This document shows, piece by piece, positions 1 through 9,019 of a stretch of DNA of 64,000 nucleotides. The notes under the pieces are model-generated. The model made no database searches. It saw only the letters and a list, made by a program, of their open reading frames with translations, and was not told the DNA's origin. Both the position numbers and the translations under genes were made by a program. Positions within the stretch are counted from its first letter, which is position 1; every line of letters starts with the position of its first letter. This DNA is from Candidatus Polarisedimenticolaceae bacterium (lineage in GTDB: Bacteria; Acidobacteriota; Polarisedimenticolia; Polarisedimenticolales; DASRJG01): contig DASUCV010000010.1 of the NCBI GenBank assembly GCA_036275915.1, positions 62,001 to 126,000 of the forward strand, written 5' to 3'.

Positions 1-2
1 TG

Positions 3-1064
3 GTGTACCAGCACCAGGACACGCTCATGGCCGTACGCTTCGATGCCGATGCGCTGAAGGCGACCGGCTCGGCGTTCGCGATCCAGGAGCACGTCGGCGG
101 CGAGACGAGTAGCGGCGCCGGCTTCTTTGCCGTGAGCGAGGCCGGCGTCGTCGCGCTCGCCCCGAAGGACGCGATCCCGAGCGAGCGCGCCCTCGTCCTC
201 GTCGATCGGCAGGGGCACGAAACCGAGCTGGCCGCGCCCCTGGCCGAATACAACCTTCCACGCGTCTCTCCTGACGGCAAGACCCTCGCCGTCGACATCG
301 GGAGCGGAGCCTCGGCGGACGACGACATCTACCTCATGGACTTCGCCACGCAGCACATGCAGCGTCTCACGTTCAATCAGGGGCACGGCCACCCGCTCTG
401 GACACCAGACGGCAAGTGGATCATCTACACGCGGGGGCGCAGCGGCAGCGTCGGGTTCGCGAAGAAGGCCGCCGACGGCACCGGCGCCGAGATCCTGCTC
501 AAGGCGTCGTCGACGCTCGGCTTCGCGGACGCATGGCTCGCCGGCGGCCAGCGGATGCTCTTGACCGACGCGTCCGAGAGCATCGACGTGAAGATCCTCG
601 AGCCCGATCTGAAGACGATCACGCCGCTCTTTGCGACGCCTACGGCCTCCGAGTACGCTCCCGCGATGTCGCCCGACGGGCGCTTCGTCGCCTACACCTC
701 GACCGAGAGCGGGTCCGACGAGGTGTACGTCGAGACGATCCCCACCGGCGGCGGTCGATGGCAGGTCTCGACCGGCGGGGGACTGGACCCGGTGTGGTCC
801 CACGACGGCCGAGAGATCTTCTTCCTCTCCGGCGTCGACGTGATGGCGGCCGCGGTCGACACGAAAGCGACTTTCCGCGCCGAGGCTCCGAAGAAGCTGT
901 TCGGCGGTCAATACGACCTTCGCACGCCCCCCGTTCGGAACTATGACATCACGGCCGACGGCCGCTTCCTCATGATCAAGCGGAAGTTCCTCCCGGGGGT
1001 TCCGCGGCAGCTCGTCGTTCTCGACGGCTGGCAGAGCCTCGATCCCGCCAAGGCCAAGCGGTGA
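3..1064 (+). CDS. PD40/TolB-type propeller protein, probably C-terminal part of a Ser/Thr kinase (5' truncated)
   Basis: The reading frame is open from the window edge, so the N-terminus is missing. The visible 353 residues are a TolB/PD40 beta-propeller, with repeated blades of the form SPDGRxxAY (for example residues about 95, 135, 225 and 260) and a final blade ending ITADGRFLMIKRK. The same C-terminal architecture occurs in the three kinases that follow, so this is most likely the sensor or binding half of a fourth paralogue whose kinase domain lies upstream. That is inference, because no kinase motif is inside the window. The stop TGA overlaps the GTG start of the next gene (GTGA), which indicates translational coupling. 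Confidence 0.8.
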   Translation: MYQHQDTLMAVRFDADALKATGSAFAIQEHVGGETSSGAGFFAVSEAGVVALAPKDAIPSERALVLVDRQGHETELAAPLAEYNLPRVSPDGKTLAVDIGSGASADDDIYLMDFATQHMQRLTFNQGHGHPLWTPDGKWIIYTRGRSGSVGFAKKAADGTGAEILLKASSTLGFADAWLAGGQRMLLTDASESIDVKILEPDLKTITPLFATPTASEYAPAMSPDGRFVAYTSTESGSDEVYVETIPTGGGRWQVSTGGGLDPVWSHDGREIFFLSGVDVMAAAVDTKATFRAEAPKKLFGGQYDLRTPPVRNYDITADGRFLMIKRKFLPGVPRQLVVLDGWQSLDPAKAKR

Positions 1065-3712
1065 GCCTTTCCCCCGGCACACGTCTCGGCCCGTACGAGG
1101 TCGCCGGCCCTCTCGGGGCCGGCGGCATGGGAGAGGTCTACCGGGCGAAGGACACGCGCCTCGGCCGCGACGTCGCGCTCAAGATCGTCCCCACGCATCT
1201 CTCTCAGAACCCCGAGGTGCGCGAGCGGTTCGAGCGCGAGGCGCGCGCGATCTCGTCGCTCAATCACCCGCACATCTGCACGCTCTACGACATCGGCCGC
1301 GACGGTGACGCCGACTACTTCGTCATGGAGCTGCTCGAGGGGGAGTCGCTCGCGACGAGACTCGAGCGTGGGCCGCTGAAGCTCGACGAAGCGCTCAAGA
1401 TCGCGGCGCAGATCGCCGACGGTCTCGCCGCGGCCCACAAGCAGGGGATCGTCCATCGCGACCTCAAGCCGGGGAACATCGTGCTCACGAGATCGGGGGC
1501 GAAGATCCTCGACTTCGGCGTCGCGAAGCTGCGCGAGGAACAGGTCGTCGAGATGGCGACACGGACGACGCCGCTCACGACCGCGGGCTCGATGGTCGGG
1601 ACGGTTCAGTACATGTCGCCCGAGCAGCTCGAGGGGAAGCCGGTCGATCACCGCTCGGACCTCTTCGCGTTCGGTGCGCTCCTCTACGAGATGGTCACCG
1701 GCAAGCGCGCGTTCGAGGGACAGAGCCAGGCAAGCGTGATCGCCGCGATTCTCGACCGCGAGCCGCGGCCGGTTTCCCAGATGATCCCGACGGCTCCCGA
1801 AGCCCTCGACCGTATCGTCACGCTCTGCCTTGCGAAGGATCCGGATCAGAGATGGCAGAGCGCCGGCGATCTCGCGCGCGAGCTGCGCTGGATCGCCGAC
1901 GGGAAAACGCCGTCCACGTCCAGTCCCGCTCCCACGATCGTCGCGAAGGGGATGAAGGGCCGCGAGCTGATCGCGTGGGGCGTCGTCGGGATTCTTCTCG
2001 CCGCGACTATCATCCTTCTCCTGCGGCCCGCCCCCGCGGTGGCCCCGACGATGCTGCGGCGGTTCGTCGTGGACTCGCCGGAATCCGCGATGATGGCGCC
2101 GGATGCCGTCTTCTCCCGCATCTCGCCGGACGGGCGCACGCTCGCGTTCTTCGCCTCGGATGCGAAGGGAGTCTCGTCCCTGTGGCTGCGCCCGCTCGAC
2201 TCCCTCGAGGCGCATGCCTTGCCGGGCACGCAGGACGGCTCGCTCCCGTTCTGGTCTCCCGACGGGCGCTACGTCGGCTACTTCGGGAGCGGGAAGCTCA
2301 AGAAGGTCGCGATCGACGGCGGGACGCCGGAGTCGATCTGCAACGTAGGGGACGGGCGCGGCGCGACGTGGAGCGAGAACGGCACGATCGTGTTCGCTCC
2401 GGAGTCGGCCGGCGCGATTTACCAGGTTCCGCAGGGGGGCGGTGACGTGCGTCCTGTGACGGCGCTCGATGCGTCGCGCAAGGAGACCGGGCACCGCTGG
2501 CCGTACTTCTTGCCGGACGGAAAGCACTTCCTCTTCGTGACCATGCCTGCCGATCAGGGCACCTTCGACGTGTTCATCGGCTCGACGAGCGGTCCGGAGC
2601 GCACGTTTCTCGTCAAGGCCTCGGGGGCGCCGGTCTATGCATCGCCCGGCTGGCTCATCTACCCTCGGGAAAACACGCTCATGGCCCAGCGCTTCGATGC
2701 GGCCAAGCGCACGCTCGTCGGCGAGCCGAAGAGCCTCGGCGCGGCCCCCGCGCCATCCGACTGGACCGGTGCCGCAGTGCTCTCCGCTTCGCGCGACGGT
2801 GTCCTCGCGCGATCGGCCTGGGTCTTCAAGGACACCCAGCTCTCCTGGTACGACCGAGCGGGCCACCTCGTGAGCGAGGTTCCGTTGCCGTCCGGCCGAT
2901 ACGGGATCGCCGCGATTTCACCCGACGGGAAGCGCATCGTGATCACACGCCGGACCGCGACGTCGAAGAGCGACCTCTGGCTGATGGACGTCGACCACCC
3001 GGTGCCCTCGCGGCTGACCTTCGGATCGGTCGATACCACCAACTACGTCGCCTGGTCACCCGACGGCCGGCACGTCGCGTTCGGGACGGATCGCAACGGA
3101 CCGGTCGACGCCTACGTCAAGCCGGTCGACGGCAGCTCCGACGAAGTCCCGATCCTCACCGGCGGGGCGCTCTTCAAGTCGCCGACGAGCTGGACGGCGG
3201 ACGGACGCTCGATCGTCTACGAGCAGCCCGACGCGACGACGGGTTGGGACATTCTCATGGTCCCCTCCGACGGCAAGGGCACGCCCACACCGATTCTCCA
3301 ATCGAAGAGTGCCGAGCGGGTCGGAGTGGTTTCCCCCGATGGACGGTGGATCGCGTACAGCTCGGACGAGTCGGGGCGCCTGGAGCTCTACGTCCAATCG
3401 TTTCCCACAGCGGGATCAAAGGCCCAGGTCACGAGCGCGGGAGAATTCGGGTCGATGAAACGCTGGACCAAGGGGGGCAAGGAGCTGATGTTCCTCGGAA
3501 TCGACGGCCGCACCGTCATGGCTGCCGACGTGAGCATCGGAGCCACGTTCCACGCCGGGGCACCGCACGAGCTGTTCAAGCTACGACCCGATTGGACCGG
3601 CTGGGACTTCACCCCCGACGGCGAGCGCGTGCTCGTCGTGGCGCCCGCCGGCCCGCCCCAAGCACCGGCAATCGCGATCGACCTGAACTGGAGCGCGGAG
3701 CTGGAACGATGA
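1061..3712 (+). CDS. Membrane Ser/Thr protein kinase with PD40 beta-propeller
   Basis: An 883-residue Hanks-type kinase. The glycine loop GAGGMGEVYRAKD lies near residue 20, followed by the VALK lysine, HRDLKPGN near residue 132, DFG near 151 and a SPE-type activation-loop end. A single membrane helix at about residues 300-322 separates the cytoplasmic kinase from a propeller of at least seven SPDGR blades, presumably extracytoplasmic. The family phosphorylates Ser/Thr on proteins; the ligand and target are unknown. The GTG start is fixed by the conserved MSLSPGTxLGPY N-terminus shared with the next two genes, and it overlaps the previous stop by 4 nt. The next gene starts inside its own stop (ATGA). 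It has exactly the same codon count as the following paralogue. Confidence 0.9.
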   Translation: MSLSPGTRLGPYEVAGPLGAGGMGEVYRAKDTRLGRDVALKIVPTHLSQNPEVRERFEREARAISSLNHPHICTLYDIGRDGDADYFVMELLEGESLATRLERGPLKLDEALKIAAQIADGLAAAHKQGIVHRDLKPGNIVLTRSGAKILDFGVAKLREEQVVEMATRTTPLTTAGSMVGTVQYMSPEQLEGKPVDHRSDLFAFGALLYEMVTGKRAFEGQSQASVIAAILDREPRPVSQMIPTAPEALDRIVTLCLAKDPDQRWQSAGDLARELRWIADGKTPSTSSPAPTIVAKGMKGRELIAWGVVGILLAATIILLLRPAPAVAPTMLRRFVVDSPESAMMAPDAVFSRISPDGRTLAFFASDAKGVSSLWLRPLDSLEAHALPGTQDGSLPFWSPDGRYVGYFGSGKLKKVAIDGGTPESICNVGDGRGATWSENGTIVFAPESAGAIYQVPQGGGDVRPVTALDASRKETGHRWPYFLPDGKHFLFVTMPADQGTFDVFIGSTSGPERTFLVKASGAPVYASPGWLIYPRENTLMAQRFDAAKRTLVGEPKSLGAAPAPSDWTGAAVLSASRDGVLARSAWVFKDTQLSWYDRAGHLVSEVPLPSGRYGIAAISPDGKRIVITRRTATSKSDLWLMDVDHPVPSRLTFGSVDTTNYVAWSPDGRHVAFGTDRNGPVDAYVKPVDGSSDEVPILTGGALFKSPTSWTADGRSIVYEQPDATTGWDILMVPSDGKGTPTPILQSKSAERVGVVSPDGRWIAYSSDESGRLELYVQSFPTAGSKAQVTSAGEFGSMKRWTKGGKELMFLGIDGRTVMAADVSIGATFHAGAPHELFKLRPDWTGWDFTPDGERVLVVAPAGPPQAPAIAIDLNWSAELER

Positions 3713-6360
3713 GCCTCTCCCCCGGAACGAAGCTCGGCCCGTACGAGATCGGCTCGCCGCTCGGCGCGGGCGGGATGGGCGAGGTCTACCGCGCGAAGGA
3801 CACGCGCCTCGGCCGCGACGTCGCGGTAAAGCTGATCCCCGCGCACCTCTCGCAAAACCCCGAGGTGCGCGAGCGGTTCGAGCGCGAGGCGCGCGTCGTC
3901 TCGTCGCTCAATCACCCGAACATCTGCACGCTGTTCGACGTCGGTCGCGACGGCGACGCCGAGTACTTCGTCATGGAGCTGCTCGAGGGCGAGTCGCTCG
4001 CGACGCGTCTCGAGCGCGGCGCGATGCGGCCGGAGGAGGCGCTGAAGTACGCGTCGCAGATCGCCGATGCGCTCGCGGCGGCGCACAAGCAGGGGATCGT
4101 CCACCGCGACCTCAAGCCGGCCAACGTCGCCCTGACGAAGACCGGTGCCAAGGTCCTCGACTTCGGCATCGCGAAGCTGCGCGAGGAGCAGGTCGTCGAC
4201 ATGGCGACGCGCACGACGCCGCTGACCACGGCGGGGACGATGGTCGGGACGATCCAGTACATGGCGCCGGAGCAGCTCGAGGGGAAGCCGGTCGACCACC
4301 GCTCGGACCTCTTCGCGTTCGGGGCGCTGCTCTACGAGATGCTGACGGGAAGGCGCGCGTTCGACGGCGGTAGCCAGGCGAGCATGATCGTCGCGATCCT
4401 CACGACCGAGCCGCGTGCGGTCTCCGAGCTGATCCCCGCGTCGCCGCCCGCCGTCGATCGCATCGTCAAGCTCTGCCTCGCGAAGGATCCGGAGGAGCGA
4501 TGGCAGAGCGCAGGTGACCTGGCGCGCGAGCTGCGCTTCATCGCCGACGGGCGCAGCACGTCCACGACGACGAGCGGAAGCGCGCCGGCGGTCGTCGTGA
4601 CGCGCAAGCCGCGTATACCGGTGTGGCTGGCCTCGGCGCTCGTCGTCGCGGGAGCTGCGATCGCGGCTGCGACGGGATGGACGCTGCACCGGCCGCCGGC
4701 CCAGCCGCTGATTCGATCGAGCATCGTCCTCCCCGCAAGCGCCCAGCTCGATAGTGACAACGCCTCGCTGAAGCTTGCGCCCGACGGGTCCGCGTTCGTC
4801 TACGCCGCGGCCGAAGAGGGGAAGCCGCTCCAGCTCTGGGTCCGATCGCTGTCGAGCCTCGTCGCGCAGCCGCTCGCCGGGACCGAGGGAGCGACGTATC
4901 CGTTCTGGTCGCCGGACGGGAAGTCGATCGGCTTCTTCGCCGACCGCAAGCTCAAGAAGGTGCCGGCGTCCGGCGGCGCCGTCGTGACGCTCTGTCCCGC
5001 CGAGGAAGGGCGCGGGGCCTCCTGGGGCGAAGGGGACGTCATCGTTTTCTCGCCGAACGTCTTCGCGGCCCTCTACCAAGTCCCGGCCGCGGGCGGTCAG
5101 CCGGTCGCGCTCACCGACATCGGCGATGTCGCGAAGGAGCAGGTCACCCACCGCAACCCGCACTTCCTGCCCGGCGGCAAGAAGCTCCTCTACTTCTCGG
5201 GGAAGCCGTCGGCAGACGAGACGAACGGTATCTACGCGCTCGACCTCGCGACGAAGAAGTCCACGAAGATCATGACGGTCGACAGCGAGGGCGTCTACGT
5301 CGCTCCCGGCTATCTCGCCTTCGTACGGGACGGCAACCTGATGGCGCAGCCGTTCGATCCGTCCTCGCTCAAATTGTCGGGCGAGGCGGTGCCGGTCGCC
5401 GAGAAGGTCCAGTTCAACTCGAACCGGCGAACGGGAACGTACGCGTTCTCGGAGACGGGGCTGCTCCTCTATTACAACGGGACGATCCTGAGCCCCAGGC
5501 AGCTCACCGTATACGACCTCGACGGCAAGGTCACGGCGACCCTCGGCGAGCCGGCGATGTTCTGGATGCAGCTCGCCGTCTCCCCCGACGACAAGACGGC
5601 CGCCCTCGCCATCCGGAAGCCGGAGACCGGAAGCGACCTGCTCGTCTACGATCTCTCTCGCGGCACGAGCAGCAAGCTGAATTCGGACCAGCGCGACAAC
5701 ATGGCGCCCGTCTTCTCACCCGACGGACGGCTGGTCGTCTATCGCGACACGCCGGGATACTTCTGGGTGCGTTCGGTGGACGGCGCGACGCCTCCCCGCA
5801 AGGTGAGCGCCCAAGCAGAGGCCGTGGGGATCGTCGTCGACTGGTCGCCCGACGGCTCGACGCTGCTCGTCTCGAGCCTCGTCCCCAAGACGGGGTTCGA
5901 CGTCTGCACGCTCTCGCTTCACGGGGACGGCAAGCTCGTCCCCTTCGCGGCCTCGCCGGCGAACGAGACGTTCGCGGCGTTCTCTCGCGACGGCCGCTGG
6001 ATCGCTTATCTCTCGGACGAGTCCGGGAAGACCGAGATGTACCTCGCGCCCTATCCCGGACCCGGCGGCAAGTCGCAGATCTCGACGGGTGGTGCCGCCG
6101 TCGGAGGATGGCTCGGCGCCGGCCGCGAGCTCTGGTACGCGAACGCCGACGGCAAGTTCTTCGCCGTTCCCGTGACCGTTCAAGGGGCCGGCGTCGAGTT
6201 CGGAACGCGCCGCCCGCTCTTCGGAGGGCAGCCGCTCCGGTTCGAGTTCGGCCAGTTCACACACGACGGCAAGCACTTCGTCGCCGCCGTCTCGCCTGTG
6301 ACCTCCACCGGCCCCATGATGACCCTCGTGAATCACTGGTCGGCGGACCTCACGCGATGA
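3709..6360 (+). CDS. Membrane Ser/Thr protein kinase with PD40 beta-propeller (paralogue 2)
   Basis: An 883-residue paralogue of the preceding kinase. The reading frame is open further upstream, but the ATG at 3709 is chosen because it gives the family N-terminus MSLSPGTKLGPYEIG and sits in an ATGA overlap with the previous stop. It shows GAGGMGEVYRAKD, VAVK, HRDLKPAN, DFG and APE, so the kinase core looks catalytically intact. A hydrophobic helix near residues 303-325 (starting IPVWLASALVV) is followed by a TolB-like propeller with SPDGK/SPDDK/SPDGR blades. The next kinase starts in an ATGA overlap. The role is probably transmembrane signalling; the substrate is not inferable. Confidence 0.9.
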   Translation: MSLSPGTKLGPYEIGSPLGAGGMGEVYRAKDTRLGRDVAVKLIPAHLSQNPEVRERFEREARVVSSLNHPNICTLFDVGRDGDAEYFVMELLEGESLATRLERGAMRPEEALKYASQIADALAAAHKQGIVHRDLKPANVALTKTGAKVLDFGIAKLREEQVVDMATRTTPLTTAGTMVGTIQYMAPEQLEGKPVDHRSDLFAFGALLYEMLTGRRAFDGGSQASMIVAILTTEPRAVSELIPASPPAVDRIVKLCLAKDPEERWQSAGDLARELRFIADGRSTSTTTSGSAPAVVVTRKPRIPVWLASALVVAGAAIAAATGWTLHRPPAQPLIRSSIVLPASAQLDSDNASLKLAPDGSAFVYAAAEEGKPLQLWVRSLSSLVAQPLAGTEGATYPFWSPDGKSIGFFADRKLKKVPASGGAVVTLCPAEEGRGASWGEGDVIVFSPNVFAALYQVPAAGGQPVALTDIGDVAKEQVTHRNPHFLPGGKKLLYFSGKPSADETNGIYALDLATKKSTKIMTVDSEGVYVAPGYLAFVRDGNLMAQPFDPSSLKLSGEAVPVAEKVQFNSNRRTGTYAFSETGLLLYYNGTILSPRQLTVYDLDGKVTATLGEPAMFWMQLAVSPDDKTAALAIRKPETGSDLLVYDLSRGTSSKLNSDQRDNMAPVFSPDGRLVVYRDTPGYFWVRSVDGATPPRKVSAQAEAVGIVVDWSPDGSTLLVSSLVPKTGFDVCTLSLHGDGKLVPFAASPANETFAAFSRDGRWIAYLSDESGKTEMYLAPYPGPGGKSQISTGGAAVGGWLGAGRELWYANADGKFFAVPVTVQGAGVEFGTRRPLFGGQPLRFEFGQFTHDGKHFVAAVSPVTSTGPMMTLVNHWSADLTR

Positions 6361-8993
6361 GCCTCTCCCCCGGAACGAAGCTCGGGCCCTACGTGATCGA
6401 GTCGCCGCTCGGCGCGGGCGGGATGGGCGAGGTCTACCGGGCGAAGGACACGCGCCTCGGGCGCGACGTCGCGGTGAAGATCCTCCCCGCGCACCTGTCG
6501 CAGAACCCCGAGGTGCGCGAGCGCTTCGAGCGCGAGGCGCGCGCGATCTCGTCCCTGAACCATCCGCACATCTGCACGCTCTACGACATCGGCCGGGAAG
6601 GCGATGCCGATTACTTCGTCATGGAGCTGCTCGACGGCGAGTCGCTCGCGACGCGTCTCGAGCGAGGGCCGGTCAAGCTCGACGAAGCACTGAAGATCGC
6701 GGGGCAGATCGCCGACGGCCTCGCCGCCGCGCACCGGCAGGGGATCGTCCACCGCGACCTCAAGCCCGGGAACATCGTGCTCACGAAGGCCGGAGCCAAG
6801 ATCCTTGACTTCGGCGTCGCGAAGCTCAAGGAAGAGCAGGTCGTCGACATGGCGACCCGCACCACGCCGCTCACGTCGATGGGCGCGATGGTCGGCACCG
6901 TGCAATACATGGCGCCGGAGCAGCTCGAGGGGAAGCCGGTCGATCAGCGTGCCGATCTCTTCGCCTTCGGCGCGCTCCTCTACGAGATGGTCACCGGCCA
7001 GCGCGCCTTCCCTGGCCAGAGCCAGGCGAGCGTCATCGCGTCGATCCTCACGACCGAGCCGCGACCCGTGTCGGAGGTCATCCCGACGTCCCCCGCCGCG
7101 CTCGACCGCGTCATCAAGACTTGCCTCGCGAAAGACCCGGAAGAGCGCTGGCACGGCGCCGGCGATCTCGCGCGCGAGCTGAAGTGGATCGCCGAAGGAA
7201 AGCCCGATCCCGTCGCGAAGGCGAAGCGCGGAAGCAGTCGCGAGAAGGTCGCATGGTCGGCCGCGATGGCCTTTCTTCTCGCGGCCGTCGTTCTCGCGTT
7301 CCGTTCGCCGACACGCGCCGAGAAGGCGATCCCGACGACGCGCTTCTCGGTCGTCCCGTCGCAGGGGACGCTCGAAGGGCCGCCGGTCGTGTCGCCGGAC
7401 GGGCGCTTCATCGCCTACGTGCTCAATCCAGAGGCCGGCAACCCAGGGCTCTGGCTACATTCCCTCGAGACGGGCGACGCCAAGCCGCTCAACGGAACGG
7501 AAGGCGCACGCCAGCCGTTCTGGTCGCCGGACGGCAAGTGGATCGCCTTCTTCGCTCAGGGCCGGCTCAAGAAGGTGGCGCTCACCGGCGAGCCGCCGGT
7601 CAAGATCTGCGACGCCGCCGACGCGCGCGGGGGGACCTGGGGATCCGGGGGCGACATCCTCTTCTCGCCGACCGCCGCCTCGGGTCTCTTTCGCGTGAGC
7701 GCGGCAGGCGGTACCCCAGCCGTTCTCACCAGGAACGACGCGTCGGCGGGAGAGCAGAGCCACCGCATGCCGACCTTCCTGCCGGACGGCAAGCACTACC
7801 TTTACACCGCGAGCGGATCGAGCGACCGCGGCGGCGTCTACTGGGCGACTCTCGGCGACGACAAACGAAAGCGCCTCCTCCCCGACATCACGGGGGCGAA
7901 GTACGACGAGCGCGGCTACCTCGTCTTCCGTCGCGGCGGCGCGCTCATGGCCCAGGGGTTCGATCCGGACCGCGGCGAGCTTCGCGGCGACGCCGCGGTC
8001 ATCGCAGCGGACGTGGGTACGGATCCGCAGATCACCGCCGCCGACCGGTTCTCGATCTCCCGCGACGGCACGCTCGCGCTCAGGAAGGGCGCGAGCGAGC
8101 AGATGCGGCTGACGTGGATGGATCGCACGGGGAAAGCGCTCGGCATGGTTGCTCCGGAACACTCCCTCTTCGAGCCGGCGTTCTCGCCCGATGAGACTCA
8201 CCTCGCGGCCGGCGGCACGCTCGCGGGCGCCACCGAAGGAGCCGTCTGGATCGTCGACCTCCGCCCCGGCGGACAGATCTCCCGCCTGACGTTCGGCAAG
8301 CGGGAGGCCGAAACGGCGAACTTCGCTCCCGATGGCCGCTCCGTCGTCTTCTCGGAACCGACCGAGAAAGGATTCTCGCTCGCGCGCAAGTCCACGGACG
8401 GCACCGGCGAGGAGGAAACGCTCGTCGTCGCGCAGCATCCGATCTGGGCGGACGGCGTGTCGCCCGACGGCAAGTTCGTCATCTGCGAGCAATACGAGCC
8501 CGAGACGGGAAGCGACCTCTACCTGCTGCGTCTCGACGGCTCGCACGAGATGGTCCCTTACAGGAAGACGGCCAACAACGAGACCCATGCGACGTTCTCG
8601 CCCGACGGCCGCTACGTCGCCTACGTGTCCGATGAACAGGGGATCGCCGACATCTTCGTCGAGACGGTGCCCGCGTCCGGTAGCCGCTGGCAAGTGTCCA
8701 CCGGCGGCGGCGACCAGCCGGCGTGGCGCGCCGACGGCAAGGCGCTCTACTACATGAACATCAATCGCATGCTGACCGAGGTCGAGATCAAGAGCACCTC
8801 GCCTCTCACGCTCGGCGCGCAGCATCCGCTCTTTCGCCTCGTGGTGCCCACGGTCTCGCTCACCGGCCCGCGCACCTTCTTCGCGGTCACGCGATCCGCC
8901 GATCGCTTCGTGGTCAACACGCTCGTCGGCGACCAGGGGAAACCGGGGTTCGACGTGGCCCTCAACTGGGAGCCCCCGGTGGCGGCGAAGTAG
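6357..8993 (+). CDS. Membrane Ser/Thr protein kinase with PD40 beta-propeller (paralogue 3)
   Basis: An 878-residue protein whose ATG start overlaps the previous stop by 4 nt, giving the family start MSLSPGTKLGPYVIE. The kinase motifs GAGGMGEVYRAKD, VAVKIL, HRDLKPGN, DFG and APE are all present. One membrane helix lies near residues 295-312 (KVAWSAAMAFLLAAVVLAF), followed by a PD40 propeller whose C-terminal blades resemble those of the truncated first gene (VETVPASGSRWQVSTGGG compared with VETIPTGGGRWQVSTGGG). That closeness suggests recent duplication or gene conversion between first and last members. The gene is followed after 26 nt by the acyl-CoA ligase, which may be cotranscribed. Confidence 0.9.
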   Translation: MSLSPGTKLGPYVIESPLGAGGMGEVYRAKDTRLGRDVAVKILPAHLSQNPEVRERFEREARAISSLNHPHICTLYDIGREGDADYFVMELLDGESLATRLERGPVKLDEALKIAGQIADGLAAAHRQGIVHRDLKPGNIVLTKAGAKILDFGVAKLKEEQVVDMATRTTPLTSMGAMVGTVQYMAPEQLEGKPVDQRADLFAFGALLYEMVTGQRAFPGQSQASVIASILTTEPRPVSEVIPTSPAALDRVIKTCLAKDPEERWHGAGDLARELKWIAEGKPDPVAKAKRGSSREKVAWSAAMAFLLAAVVLAFRSPTRAEKAIPTTRFSVVPSQGTLEGPPVVSPDGRFIAYVLNPEAGNPGLWLHSLETGDAKPLNGTEGARQPFWSPDGKWIAFFAQGRLKKVALTGEPPVKICDAADARGGTWGSGGDILFSPTAASGLFRVSAAGGTPAVLTRNDASAGEQSHRMPTFLPDGKHYLYTASGSSDRGGVYWATLGDDKRKRLLPDITGAKYDERGYLVFRRGGALMAQGFDPDRGELRGDAAVIAADVGTDPQITAADRFSISRDGTLALRKGASEQMRLTWMDRTGKALGMVAPEHSLFEPAFSPDETHLAAGGTLAGATEGAVWIVDLRPGGQISRLTFGKREAETANFAPDGRSVVFSEPTEKGFSLARKSTDGTGEEETLVVAQHPIWADGVSPDGKFVICEQYEPETGSDLYLLRLDGSHEMVPYRKTANNETHATFSPDGRYVAYVSDEQGIADIFVETVPASGSRWQVSTGGGDQPAWRADGKALYYMNINRMLTEVEIKSTSPLTLGAQHPLFRLVVPTVSLTGPRTFFAVTRSADRFVVNTLVGDQGKPGFDVALNWEPPVAAK

Positions 8994-9019
8994 AATCGGA
9001 CCTCTTTGGGGAGCGCTCG

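Noticed and set aside
941-2866. Long 641-codon frame on the - strand across the first kinase
   Set aside because: Arg/Asp-rich composition and overlap with a motif-complete kinase show it is the antisense shadow typical of GC-rich DNA.
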